Assembly (NCBI GenBank): GCA_903898725.1
Contig: CAIUGQ010000551.1
Span: 1-18,750, forward strand
Reading direction: 5' to 3'
DNA length: 18,750 nt
DNA from: an uncultured Burkholderiales bacterium
Lineage (GTDB): Bacteria > Pseudomonadota > Gammaproteobacteria > Burkholderiales > Burkholderiaceae_E
Position 1 is the stretch's first letter, and every line of letters starts with the position of its first letter. This document shows, one piece after another, positions 1 through 7,302 of the stretch. A program made the translations under genes and the position numbers. Under the pieces are notes generated by a model that had not been told where the DNA came from, searched no databases, and saw only the letters and a list, made by a program, of their open reading frames with translations.

Positions 1-1
1 C

Positions 2-61
2 GACCGCGTGGTCGTCGTCTGGCGCACCGAACCGGAGCTGCGCGTTGTCCCGATCGACTGA
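2..61 (+). CDS. C-terminal end of an unidentified protein (partial)
   Basis: An open frame enters from the left edge and ends at a TGA at 59-61. Its last nineteen residues are DRVVVVWRTEPELRVVPID. The codons have the strong third-position G/C bias of the neighbouring genes. The next gene starts 17 bases before this stop, an overlap that is typical of translationally coupled operon partners. The fragment is too short to assign to a family. Confidence 0.5.
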   Translation, partial: DRVVVVWRTEPELRVVPID

Positions 62-566
62 GTCTGCTGCCCCCCGCCGGCGGCGAGCCGCCGCCCTGGC
101 GCTGGCCGCCGCCGCCGTGCTCGCTGCCGGTGTCCCGGGTGCCGTGTCCGCCGCGCCGCGGGTGGAGCCCTTCGACGCCGAGACCTGGGGCCGCCTGAAG
201 GCGACGCTGCCGCGCCCCGCGGTCGTCGTCTTCACCACGACCTACTGCGCGACCTGCCCCGAGGTCTTCGAGGGCCTGGGCACCGAGATCCGCGCACGCC
301 GCCCGGGCGCGCCCCTGGTGGCGGTGGTGCTCGACGGCGAGGCGCTCGGCCGCCGCCCGCGCGACAGGCATCTCGCCCGCGCCGATCGCCTCTTCGCGTT
401 CCGGGGTCCGCAGGAGGCGGCGCTGCGCCATGCGGTCGACCCGTCCTGGCGGGGCGTCACGCCGTGGGTCGCGCTGATCGCTGCGGACGGTTCGGTGAGC
501 TTCGGCGGGGGCACGCCGACCCGTGACCGGCTGGACACATGGTCGAAGGGCGCGAGTTCGCGCTGA
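45..566 (+). CDS. Exported thioredoxin-like protein with CxxC
   Basis: This 173-residue protein has a basic start (RRRR, residues 11-14), a hydrophobic alanine/leucine stretch and a likely signal-peptidase site near VSAA, residues 34-37, so it probably acts in the periplasm. The motif YCATCP places cysteines at 68 and 71 just after a hydrophobic strand (AVVVFTTT), the usual position of a thioredoxin-fold redox pair. Near residue 138, GVTPWVALI resembles the cis-proline loop of thioredoxins. The TTG start at 45 is supported by GGAG at 34-37, seven bases upstream. It overlaps the upstream gene, which suggests translational coupling. A general thiol-disulfide role (cytochrome c maturation, metallochaperone or Dsb-like) is inference; I do not recognise a specific subfamily. 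Confidence 0.7.
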   Translation: MSRSTESAAPRRRRAAALALAAAAVLAAGVPGAVSAAPRVEPFDAETWGRLKATLPRPAVVVFTTTYCATCPEVFEGLGTEIRARRPGAPLVAVVLDGEALGRRPRDRHLARADRLFAFRGPQEAALRHAVDPSWRGVTPWVALIAADGSVSFGGGTPTRDRLDTWSKGASSR

Positions 567-602
567 GGGTGCAAGATGTCAGGTCAATGACGAGGGTGCA
601 AG
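565..602 (+). repeat. 11-bp direct repeat GAGGGTGCAAG, two copies
   Basis: GAGGGTGCAAG occurs exactly at 565-575 and again at 592-602, a period of 27 bp. The first copy overlaps the stop of the thioredoxin-like gene. The DNA from about 567 to 660 is visibly more AT-rich than its surroundings. Repeated motifs in an AT-richer patch could be a remnant of an insertion-sequence end or binding sites for a regulator. No transposase is nearby, so neither reading is established. Confidence 0.4.
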
Positions 603-679
603 TACACACTCTCGGCGTAAGGCGCTTCAATTAGGGAATCTCCGTTCGAGGGATAGGAGAACGCCGTGCTCCGGCAGGA

Positions 680-697
680 CTGTCACAGTCCTGTCAT
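680..697 (+). promoter_or_regulatory. Pho box (PhoB-binding site) upstream of pstS
   Basis: The sequence CTGTCACAGTCCTGTCAT consists of two 7-bp half-sites (CTGTCAC and CTGTCAT) separated by 4 bp, which is the textbook PhoB box arrangement. It lies 63 bp before the pstS start. Ten bases after the box, TAGCCT at 708-713 is a plausible -10 element. In PhoB-activated promoters the box replaces the -35, so this geometry fits activation under phosphate limitation. Only one pair of half-sites is convincing; positions one repeat unit upstream and downstream do not match. Confidence 0.9.
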
Positions 698-760
698 CGA
701 CGGTCCGTAGCCTCCGGGACGGCTCGCAGGAGCCCCCCTACACCTCGACAGGACGTACTC

Positions 761-1795
761 ATGAAGCTGACGACACGACTGGCGGCCGGCGCCGCGATCG
801 CGATCGCCGCCCTCTCGGCCCAGGCCCAGAACATCACTGGCGCGGGCGCGACGTTCCCTGCCCCGATCTACGCGAAGTGGGCCGAGGCCTACAAGGCCGC
901 CACCGGCGCGCAACTGAACTACCAGGCGATCGGATCCGGCGGCGGCGTCAAGCAGATCACCGCGAAGACCGTCGATTTCGGCGCCTCCGACGACCCGATG
1001 TCGGGCGATGACCTGACCAAGAACGGCCTGCTGCAGTTCCCGGCCGTGATCGGCGGCATCGTCGCCGTGTTCAACCTGCCCGGCATCGCTGCCAACGAGC
1101 TGACGCTGACGGGCCCGGTCCTCGCCGACATCTACCGCGGCGAGATCAAGACCTGGAACGACCCGGCGATCGCCAAGCTCAACCCGAGCGCGAAGCTGCC
1201 GTCGACCGCGATCACGCTGGTCTACCGGTCCGACTCGTCGGGCACGACCGCGGTCTTCACCGACTACCTCGCGGGCGTGTCGCCGGCCTTCAAGGCGTCG
1301 CCGGGCGAAGGCAAGACGGTGAACTGGCCGGCAGGCATCGGCGGCCGCGGCAACGCGGGTGTCGCGGCCAACGTCAGCAAGATCGCGGGTGCGGTCGGCT
1401 ACGTCGAATACGCGTACGCCAAGCAGAACAAGATGAGCTACGCGACGCTGATCAATCGCGACGGCAAGCCGGTGAAGGCCGATGACCTGACCTTCGCTGC
1501 CGCGGCCGCGAAAGCCGACTGGAACAGCGCCCCGGGGTTCGGTGCGAACCTGAACAACCAGCCGGGTCCGGACGCATGGCCGATCACCTCGGCGTCGTTC
1601 ATCCTGATGCACCGCACCGCTGCCGACGGCGCGCGGTCGGCTGATGCCCTGAAGTTCTTCCGCTGGGCGCTGAACAACGGCCAGAAGCTCGCCGTCGACC
1701 TCGACTACGTGCCGCTGCCGGCCAACGTCGTCAAGGCGGTCGAGGGATCGTGGAAGGACATCAAGGACGCCTCCGGCAAGGCCGTCCTGAACTAA
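761..1795 (+). CDS. pstS: PstS, periplasmic phosphate-binding protein
   Basis: PstS captures inorganic phosphate in the periplasm and hands it to the PstCA channel. The 344-residue product begins with a signal peptide that probably ends near SAQAQ, residues 19-23. The mature start, NITGAGATFPAPIYAKW, is the family signature, followed by the phosphate-contacting segments IGSGGGVKQI and DFGASDDPM and the loop RSDSSGTTAVFTDYL. Length is normal for the family. It is the first gene of pstSCAB-phoU and sits directly downstream of a consensus Pho box, so it should be induced by phosphate starvation. A strong hairpin just after its stop separates it from pstC. Confidence 0.97.
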   Translation: MKLTTRLAAGAAIAIAALSAQAQNITGAGATFPAPIYAKWAEAYKAATGAQLNYQAIGSGGGVKQITAKTVDFGASDDPMSGDDLTKNGLLQFPAVIGGIVAVFNLPGIAANELTLTGPVLADIYRGEIKTWNDPAIAKLNPSAKLPSTAITLVYRSDSSGTTAVFTDYLAGVSPAFKASPGEGKTVNWPAGIGGRGNAGVAANVSKIAGAVGYVEYAYAKQNKMSYATLINRDGKPVKADDLTFAAAAAKADWNSAPGFGANLNNQPGPDAWPITSASFILMHRTAADGARSADALKFFRWALNNGQKLAVDLDYVPLPANVVKAVEGSWKDIKDASGKAVLN

Positions 1796-1805
1796 GTCCG
1801 AACCT

Positions 1806-1829
1806 GCGCCGGGCCTGAGGGTCCGGCGC
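1806..1829 (+). other. Stable hairpin in the pstS-pstC gap
   Basis: Positions 1806-1815 pair with 1820-1829 (ten base pairs, one of them G-T) around the tetraloop TGAG. It begins 11 bases after the pstS stop and has no T-run after it, so it is unlikely to be a full terminator. In other pst operons the binding protein is needed in excess. A hairpin here could protect the 3' end of a pstS-only transcript or attenuate read-through into pstC. That function is inference. Confidence 0.6.
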
Positions 1830-1896
1830 GATCTTCGAATCCGTGGCGACGCGATCGTGCATCACCACTTTGTCGCAGGCCGCCAACTGGACGATC

Positions 1897-2907
1897 ATGA
1901 GCACCTTCGCGACACACCCGGTCGATGACGACACGATGAAGCCTGATTCGCAGGCGGCGCACAGCCCGTCCACCCAGGCCGCGATCGCCGCGCGCGTGGC
2001 GACCTTCGCGCGGGCCGATCGCTGGTTCGAGCGCCTGACGCTCAGCTTCGCGGCGCTGGTGCTGCTGTCGCTCGCCGGGCTGCTGGTCTCGCTGCTGTAC
2101 GAGGCGTGGCCGGCGTTCCGCACCTTTGGCGCGAACTTTCTCTATGGCACCACCTGGAGCCCGTCGGACGACGTCTACGGGGCGGTGATCGCGATCTACG
2201 GCACGCTCGCGACCTCCGCGATCGCGCTGCTCTTCGCGGTGCCGATCAGCTTCGGCATCGCGCTGTTCCTCACCGAGACCTGCCCGCTGTGGCTGCGCCG
2301 GCCGCTCGGCACCGCGATCGAGCTGCTCGCGGGCGTGCCCTCGATCATCTACGGCATCTGGGGCCTGTTCGTCCTCGCGCCGCTGCTGCAGTCCTGGATC
2401 CAGCCGCTGCTGATCGCGACCGGCCTGCCGTTCCTCGCCGGCCCGCCGCTGGGCATCGGCATCTTCACCGCTGGCATGGTGCTCGCGCTGATGGTGATCC
2501 CGTTCACCGCGTCGGTGATGCGCGACGTCTTCGAGACGGTGCCGCCGGTGCTCAAGGAATCCGCCTACGGGCTGGGCTGCACGACCTGGGAAGTGGTGCG
2601 CAATGTCGTGCTGCCGTACACCCGCGTCGGCGTCATCGGCGGCGTGATGCTGGGCCTGGGCCGTGCGCTCGGCGAGACGATGGCGGTGACCTTCGTGATC
2701 GGCAACGCCAACCGGCTCGCGCCGAGCCTGTTCGCGCCCGGCAACTCCATCGCCTCGACGCTCGCCAACGAGTTCGCCGAGGCCGATCCCGCGCTGCACG
2801 TGCCCGCGCTGTTCGCGCTCGGCCTGCTGCTGTTCGTGATCACCTTCTTCGTGCTGGCCGCCGCGCGCTGGCTGACCGCCCGCGGCACGCGCCGCGCGGG
2901 CATCTGA
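1897..2907 (+). CDS. pstC: PstC, phosphate ABC transporter permease
   Basis: PstC is one of the two inner-membrane permease subunits of the Pst transporter. From the chosen ATG the protein has 336 residues. A hydrophilic N-terminal tail precedes the first membrane segment (LTLSFAALVLLSLAGLLVSLL), followed by several further helices. The cytoplasmic coupling loop reads ESAYGLGCTTWEVV and the following LGLGRALGETMAV is the classic EAA-type binding-protein-dependent transport motif. Two other in-frame starts exist: GTG at 1843, which begins in the downstream flank of the pstS-pstC hairpin, and ATG at 1936. The ATG at 1897 is preferred because GGA lies five bases upstream, but the choice is uncertain. 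pstA follows after 14 bp, so the two are cotranscribed. Confidence 0.95.
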   Translation: MSTFATHPVDDDTMKPDSQAAHSPSTQAAIAARVATFARADRWFERLTLSFAALVLLSLAGLLVSLLYEAWPAFRTFGANFLYGTTWSPSDDVYGAVIAIYGTLATSAIALLFAVPISFGIALFLTETCPLWLRRPLGTAIELLAGVPSIIYGIWGLFVLAPLLQSWIQPLLIATGLPFLAGPPLGIGIFTAGMVLALMVIPFTASVMRDVFETVPPVLKESAYGLGCTTWEVVRNVVLPYTRVGVIGGVMLGLGRALGETMAVTFVIGNANRLAPSLFAPGNSIASTLANEFAEADPALHVPALFALGLLLFVITFFVLAAARWLTARGTRRAGI

Positions 2908-2921
2908 CCGGAGCGCCCGAC

Positions 2922-3800
2922 ATGGCGACGAACACTCCCGCGTTCGCGGCGATCAACCCCGGCCTCTACCGCCGGCGCAAGATGACCAATGCGGTCGGCC
3001 TGGTGCTCTCGAGCCTCTCGATGGCGCTCGGCCTGATCGGCCTGCTCTGGATCCTCTGGACGCTCGCGTTCAACGGCATGTCGGCGCTGAGCTGGGACTT
3101 CTTCACGAAGAGCACACCCGCGCCCGGCAGCGCGGGGGGCGGCATGGCCAACGCGATCCTCGGCAGCCTGATGATCGTGGGCTTCGCGACGATCGTCTCC
3201 ACGCCGATCGGCATCCTCGCCGGCGTGTACCTGTCGGAGTTCGGGCGGACCTCGCGCTTCGCCCAGGCCACGCGCTTCGTCGTCGACATCATGCTGTCGG
3301 CGCCGTCGATCGTGATCGGCCTGTTCGTGTTCGCGATCGCGGTCGCCACGATCGGGCACTTCTCCGGCTGGGCCGGCTCGCTGGCGCTCTCCCTGATCGC
3401 GATCCCGGTCGTGGTGCGCACCACCGAGAACATGCTGAACCTCGTGCCCGGCAGCCTTCGCGAGGCGGCCTTCGCGCTCGGTGCGCCGCGCTGGAAGGTG
3501 AGCCTCTCGGTCACGCTGCGCGCGGTCAAGGGCGGCGTCGTCACCGGCGTGCTGCTCGCGGTCGCGCGGATGATCGGCGAGACCGCGCCGCTGCTGTTCA
3601 CCGCGCTCAACAACCAGTTCTTCTCCACCGACATGTCGCAGCCGATGGCCAACCTGCCGGTGGTGATCTTCAACTTCGCGATGAGTCCCTACGAGGACTG
3701 GCAGAAGCTCGCCTGGGGCGGGGCCTTCCTCATTGCGCTGGTGGTGCTGGCGATCAACGTCGCCGCCCGCGTGATGTTCCGCGACAAGGTCCAGGCCTGA
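2922..3800 (+). CDS. pstA: PstA, phosphate ABC transporter permease
   Basis: PstA is the second permease subunit and pairs with PstC. The 292-residue product starts at an ATG preceded by GGAG at 2910-2913, eight bases upstream. It shows about six hydrophobic segments, the motif GILAGVYLSEFGR, the run MLSAPSIVIGLFVF and the EAA coupling loop EAAFALGAPRWKVS followed by ARMIGETAPLLFTALNNQF, all characteristic of PstA. A longer open frame extends far upstream through pstC in another frame, but that extension lacks the family signal and is a shadow. Spacing to pstC (14 bp) and pstB (22 bp) supports one operon. Confidence 0.97.
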   Translation: MATNTPAFAAINPGLYRRRKMTNAVGLVLSSLSMALGLIGLLWILWTLAFNGMSALSWDFFTKSTPAPGSAGGGMANAILGSLMIVGFATIVSTPIGILAGVYLSEFGRTSRFAQATRFVVDIMLSAPSIVIGLFVFAIAVATIGHFSGWAGSLALSLIAIPVVVRTTENMLNLVPGSLREAAFALGAPRWKVSLSVTLRAVKGGVVTGVLLAVARMIGETAPLLFTALNNQFFSTDMSQPMANLPVVIFNFAMSPYEDWQKLAWGGAFLIALVVLAINVAARVMFRDKVQA

Positions 3801-3822
3801 CGCGTCCATACCGGAAACGACC

Positions 3823-4677
3823 ATGAACGACATCAGCCTGAAAGTCGGCAACGCCGGCCTCGTGCAGCAAGCCGCCGCACGCTCCGAAGCCGAGGCCGCC
3901 GCCCGTGCCGGACACCCGGCCGTCGACGCCGCGGTGCGCGTGCGCAACCTCGACTTCTACTACGGCAAGTTCCAGGGCCTGAAGAAGGTCTCGCTCGACA
4001 TCGCCCGCAACAAGGTCACGGCCTTCATCGGCCCGTCGGGCTGCGGCAAGTCGACGCTGCTGCGCGTCTTCAACCGCATGTACGACCTGTACCCGGGGCA
4101 GCGCGCCGAGGGCGAACTCCTGTTCAACGGCCGCAACGTGCTGGCGAAGGACCAGGACGTGAACCTGCTGCGCGCCAAGATCGGCATGGTGTTCCAGAAG
4201 CCCACGCCGTTCCCGATGACGATCTACGAGAACATCGCCTTCGGCGTGCGGCTCTACGAATCGCTGAACGGCCGCGACATGGACGAGCGCGTCGAGTGGT
4301 CGCTGCGCAAGGCCGCGCTGTGGGACGAGGTCAAGGACAAGCTGCAGCAGAGCGGCCTGTCGCTGTCCGGCGGCCAGCAGCAGCGGCTGTGCATCGCACG
4401 GACCGTCGCGGTCAAGCCCGAGGTGGTGCTGCTCGACGAGCCGACCAGCGCGCTCGACCCGATCTCGACCGCGAAGGTCGAGGAGCTCGTCAACGAGCTC
4501 AAGGCCGAGTACACCATCGCGATCGTCACGCACAACATGCAGCAGGCCGCGCGGATCTCCGACTACACCGCCTACATGTACCTGGGCGAGCTGGTCGAGT
4601 TCGGCGACACCAACCAGATCTTCATCAAGCCCACCAAGAAGGCGACCGAGGACTACATCACCGGCCGCTTCGGCTGA
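3823..4677 (+). CDS. pstB: PstB, phosphate ABC transporter ATPase
   Basis: PstB hydrolyses ATP on the cytoplasmic face to drive phosphate import. The 284-residue protein has Walker A GPSGCGKST, the Q-loop region GMVFQKPTPFPMTIYEN (typical of PstB), the ABC signature LSGGQQQRL, Walker B VVLLDEPTSALD and the switch histidine in IVTHNMQQAARISDY. The N-terminus carries about 35 residues, rich in alanine, before the conserved RVRNLDFYYG; this is longer than the roughly 257-residue E. coli protein. The ATG start has GGAA six bases upstream, and no later methionine occurs before the core domain. It is followed by phoU after 73 bp. Confidence 0.97.
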   Translation: MNDISLKVGNAGLVQQAAARSEAEAAARAGHPAVDAAVRVRNLDFYYGKFQGLKKVSLDIARNKVTAFIGPSGCGKSTLLRVFNRMYDLYPGQRAEGELLFNGRNVLAKDQDVNLLRAKIGMVFQKPTPFPMTIYENIAFGVRLYESLNGRDMDERVEWSLRKAALWDEVKDKLQQSGLSLSGGQQQRLCIARTVAVKPEVVLLDEPTSALDPISTAKVEELVNELKAEYTIAIVTHNMQQAARISDYTAYMYLGELVEFGDTNQIFIKPTKKATEDYITGRFG

Positions 4678-4689
4678 GCCGCGTCCTCC

Positions 4690-4725
4690 CGACCGTCCTC
4701 TCGACCGTCCCTCCGACCGTCCCCA
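4690..4725 (+). repeat. Three 12-bp tandem repeats between pstB and phoU
   Basis: CGACCGTCC recurs exactly at 4690, 4702 and 4714, giving three 12-bp units (CGACCGTCCTCT, CGACCGTCCCTC, CGACCGTCCCCA). They begin 12 bases after the pstB stop and fill half of the 73-bp gap before phoU. The units are strongly pyrimidine-biased and carry no start codon. They could be a polymorphic short tandem repeat or an unstructured RNA spacer; function is unknown. Confidence 0.75.
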
Positions 4726-4750
4726 CGCCGATCACCCGCAGGACCCCTCG

Positions 4751-5437
4751 ATGACCGATCACACGTTCAAGCAGTTCGACACCGACATCGAGAAGATGCG
4801 CAGCGCGGTGTCGATGATGGGTGGCCTCGTCGAGCGGCAGTTCGTGCGGGCGATCGACGCGGTGCGCGACGGCGATCTGCAGCGGGTCATGCAGGTGCTG
4901 GAGGACGAGCGCGTCGTCAACCAGCTGCACCTCGAGTCGGACCTGCGCTGCAACCAGCTCATCGCCCGTCGCCAGCCGATCGCGGTGGACCTGCGCGAGA
5001 TCATCGCGGTGATCCACAGCATCAACGACCTCGAGCGGGTCGGCGACGAGGCCAAGAAGATCGCGCTCAAGGCCAAGCATTTCGTCGATGCGCCGCTGCC
5101 GATCCCGTTCGAGCCGATCGTGCGGATGTCCGAGATCGTGGTCGAGATGCTGCGCGCCGCGATCGACGCCTTCGTGCGCCAGGACGAGGGCGCGGCCGCG
5201 CGGCTGTCGTCGCGCGACGACGAGGTCGACGCGCTGCGCGACGAGCTGGTCGGTCAGCTGATCGCGCGGATGTCCGACGACCCCGCCATCGTCTCGAGCG
5301 CGCTGGCGCTGGTGTTCGTCGTGCAGTCGATCGAGCGGGTCGGCGATCACGCGAAGAACATCGCCGAGTACGTCGTGCACGTGGTGTCCGGTGTCGATCC
5401 GCGCCATTCGCGGATGGAGCTGCCCGCCGGGGCCTGA
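4751..5437 (+). CDS. phoU: PhoU, phosphate signalling regulator
   Basis: PhoU links the Pst transporter to the PhoR kinase and keeps the Pho response off when phosphate is plentiful. The 228-residue protein contains the two PhoU helical repeats. The first centres on DLREIIAVIHSINDLERVGD (residues 77-96) and the second on VFVVQSIERVGDHAKNIAEY. Each carries the E-R-x-G-D metal-binding pattern. The ATG has AGGA at 4740-4743, seven bases upstream. It ends the operon: the next gene converges from the other strand after 29 bp. phoB and phoR, often found next to phoU in related bacteria, are not in the window. Confidence 0.96.
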   Translation: MTDHTFKQFDTDIEKMRSAVSMMGGLVERQFVRAIDAVRDGDLQRVMQVLEDERVVNQLHLESDLRCNQLIARRQPIAVDLREIIAVIHSINDLERVGDEAKKIALKAKHFVDAPLPIPFEPIVRMSEIVVEMLRAAIDAFVRQDEGAAARLSSRDDEVDALRDELVGQLIARMSDDPAIVSSALALVFVVQSIERVGDHAKNIAEYVVHVVSGVDPRHSRMELPAGA

Positions 5438-5466
5438 ACGTCGGGTGCGTGGGGCGCGGTCGTCCT

Positions 5467-6057
5467 TCAGGCGGCCGCGAGCCCCAGTCGGCGCATCTCC
5501 GTGCTCCAGCCGCCGACGCGCGCCGTGTCGGCCTCGCCGGCCCCGCCGAGCAGCGTCTCGCGCACCGGCGCGAAGCCGACGAAGCCGAGCACGTTGCGCT
5601 CGAGTGCCCGCACGCTGTGCGCGCGGTACACCACCTTGTAGACCAGCGCCGGCATGCCCATCGTCACGACGATGCGTGCCGAGCGGCCACGCAGGCGCTT
5701 CGCGCCGAAGGGCCCGGCCTGCGTGTCCCGCTCGAAGGCGAAGCCCGGTCGGGCGACCTGCTCGAGGAAGCCCTTGAGCAGCGCCGGCATGTCGCCCAGC
5801 CACAGCGGGAACAGGATGACCAGGTGCTCGCACCACTCGATGGCGGCCTGCGCCTCGGCGAGCGAGTCGGGCAGCGCGCCGTGCTCCCAGTCCTCGGCGC
5901 TGCGCAGCAGCGGGAAGTCGAGTGCCGCGATGTCGATGCGGCGCAGCTCGTGGCCGGCGGCAGCCGCGCCTGCGGCATAGGCATCGGCGAGGGCATGACC
6001 GAGATGGGGCAGGGTGGCGTCGGGGTGTCCCTGCAGGATCAGGATTCGGCGCGTCAT
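5467..6057 (-). CDS. Flavodoxin-fold NAD(P)H-dependent oxidoreductase
   Basis: This 196-residue protein looks like the NQO1/KefF/MdaB-type quinone reductases, cytosolic FMN or FAD enzymes that reduce quinones by two electrons. The N-terminus RRILILQGHPD is the flavin-phosphate-binding start of the family. The motif LFPLWLGDMPALLKGFLEQV and the following PGFAFE are highly typical. The ATG at 6057 was chosen because it sits just before this strand; the open frame extends another 23 residues without family character. GGAG lies about nine bases upstream. It converges on phoU with a 29-bp gap and is divergent from the tRNA gene. Its substrate cannot be told from sequence. Confidence 0.88.
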   Translation of the reverse strand: MTRRILILQGHPDATLPHLGHALADAYAAGAAAAGHELRRIDIAALDFPLLRSAEDWEHGALPDSLAEAQAAIEWCEHLVILFPLWLGDMPALLKGFLEQVARPGFAFERDTQAGPFGAKRLRGRSARIVVTMGMPALVYKVVYRAHSVRALERNVLGFVGFAPVRETLLGGAGEADTARVGGWSTEMRRLGLAAA

Positions 6058-6148
6058 GGCGGCAGCTCCGCGTGGAATGGCGCCATGCTCGCGCGGTCGA
6101 TCGCCCCCGACCTTGACGGCGCTCAAGTCCTCGGCGCACGACCGTGGT

Positions 6149-6177
6149 TTGCCGCGCTACGTACCTTCACCGATAAT
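6149..6177 (+). promoter_or_regulatory. Sigma-70 promoter of the tRNA-Leu gene
   Basis: TTGCCG at 6149-6154 and GATAAT at 6172-6177 are separated by exactly 17 bp, a near-consensus sigma-70 promoter. Transcription would begin around 6184, some ten bases before the mature tRNA. The AT-rich -10 stands out in this GC-rich DNA. Confidence 0.75.
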
Positions 6178-6193
6178 CGCCGATCGCCCTCAC

Positions 6194-6278
6194 GCCGGAG
6201 TGGTGGAACTGGTAGACGCGCCGGACTCAAAATCCGGTACCGAAAGGTGTGCGGGTTCGATTCCCGCCTCCGGCACCA
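6194..6278 (+). tRNA. tRNA-Leu (anticodon CAA)
   Basis: This 85-nt class II tRNA has a 7-bp acceptor stem (GCCGGAG 6194-6200 with CTCCGGC 6268-6274). The anticodon stem is CCGGA/TCCGG, and the loop CTCAAAA (6226-6232) places anticodon CAA at 6228-6230. The variable arm is long, as in leucine tRNAs, and the T-arm is GCGGG-TTCGATT-CCCGC. The 3' CCA is encoded at 6276-6278. It reads UUG codons, which are rare in DNA this GC-rich. No truncated copy of its 3' end or integrase gene is seen nearby, so there is no sign that it serves as an attachment site. Confidence 0.97.
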
Positions 6279-6284
6279 CCGCGA

Positions 6285-6310
6285 CGGGCCGCGCGCCCGG
6301 CGCGGGCCCG
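6285..6310. terminator. Possible bidirectional terminator between tRNA-Leu and ppk2
   Basis: CGGGCC (6285-6290) pairs with GGCCCG (6305-6310). After one bulged base, CGCG (6292-6295) pairs with CGCG (6301-6304), leaving a 5-nt loop. It lies 7 nt after the tRNA and 8 nt past the ppk2 stop, a sensible place for a shared terminator. No T-run follows on either strand, so confidence is limited. Confidence 0.4.
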
Positions 6311-6317
6311 CTGCGAC

Positions 6318-7253
6318 TCAGTAGCGTTCCTTGACGATGAGCTCGGCCGGCGTGGGCCGGCGCTGGTAGTCGTCGTCGTGTTCGCGCGGCGGCAGCTTCA
6401 CCTCGGGGTGCTCGATCTCGCGGTACGGCACCTGATCGAGCAGGTGGGCGATGCAGTTCAGTCGCGCGCGCTTCTTGTCGACCGCCTGCACCACCCACCA
6501 CGGCGCCTCGGGGATGTGCGTGCGCTCGAGCATCACTTCCTTGGCGCGGGTGTAGGCCTCCCAGCGGCGGCGCGACTCCAGGTCCATCGGGCTCAGCTTC
6601 CACTGCTTGAGCGGATCGCGGATCCGGCCGAGGAACCGCGCGTGCTGCTCCTCGTCGGTGATCGAGAACCAGTACTTGAGCAGCACGATGCCCGAGCGCA
6701 CGAGCATCCGCTCGAACTCGGGCACCGAGCGGAAGAACTCCTCGTACTCGTCGTCGCTGCAGAAGCCCATCACGCGCTCGACACCGGCGCGGTTGTACCA
6801 GGACCGGTCGAACAGCACGATCTCGCCGGCGGCCGGCAGGTGTGTCGCATAGCGCTGGAAGTACCACTGCGTGCGTTCGCGGTCGTTCGGCGCGGGCAGC
6901 GCGGCGACGCGGCAGATGCGCGGGTTCAGGCGCTGCGTGATCCGCTTGATCACGCCGCCCTTGCCGGCCGCATCGCGGCCTTCGAAGATCACCACCACCT
7001 TGAGCTTCGCGTGGACGACCCAGTCCTGCAGCTTGACCAGTTCGCCCTGCAGCCGGAACAGCTCGCGGAAGTAGGCGCGGCGCGCATCGCGCCGGGGGTC
7101 CGTGCCCTGCGGTACCTCGTCGAAGAGCAGATCGCGGTCGTCGCGGTCGTCGAGCTCGAGTTCGAGCTCCTCGTCGTAGCTGTCGATCAGGTCGTCCTGC
7201 ATCCGCCGGAAGGCGTCGGCGTCGTCGGGCGAGAGACTGCGGTCTGCGCTCAT
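6318..7253 (-). CDS. ppk2: Polyphosphate kinase 2 (class I PPK2)
   Basis: PPK2 transfers phosphate between inorganic polyphosphate and nucleotides, mostly making GTP/ATP from polyphosphate and nucleoside diphosphate. The 311-residue protein has Walker A GRDAAGKG (residues 92-99), Walker B VLFDRSWYNR (around 147-155) and the lid region AGVERVMGF directly after it. The later segment WFSITDEEQHARFLGRIRDPLKQWKLSPMD belongs to the one-domain class and is shown here by its key residues only in part: FSITDEEQ and RDPLKQWK. Residues 19-46 form an unusually acidic N-terminal tail rich in D and E. A Pho box 50 bp upstream on the same strand ties it to the phosphate regulon. It converges on the tRNA gene. 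Confidence 0.95.
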   Translation of the reverse strand: MSADRSLSPDDADAFRRMQDDLIDSYDEELELELDDRDDRDLLFDEVPQGTDPRRDARRAYFRELFRLQGELVKLQDWVVHAKLKVVVIFEGRDAAGKGGVIKRITQRLNPRICRVAALPAPNDRERTQWYFQRYATHLPAAGEIVLFDRSWYNRAGVERVMGFCSDDEYEEFFRSVPEFERMLVRSGIVLLKYWFSITDEEQHARFLGRIRDPLKQWKLSPMDLESRRRWEAYTRAKEVMLERTHIPEAPWWVVQAVDKKRARLNCIAHLLDQVPYREIEHPEVKLPPREHDDDYQRRPTPAELIVKERY

Positions 7254-7302
7254 GGTGTGCGGCGGGGCGAGGGCGTCGGGCCGGCCAAGGTGCCCCGTCC
7301 GG

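Noticed and set aside
666..710. A 14-residue leader peptide frame (GTG start after AGGAG) before pstS
   Set aside because: It runs straight through the Pho box and into the predicted -10, so it would lie upstream of the transcription start.
6194..6278. tRNA-Leu as an integration site of a genomic island
   Set aside because: No integrase gene and no repeated copy of the tRNA 3' end was found; the flanking genes have the same composition as the rest.
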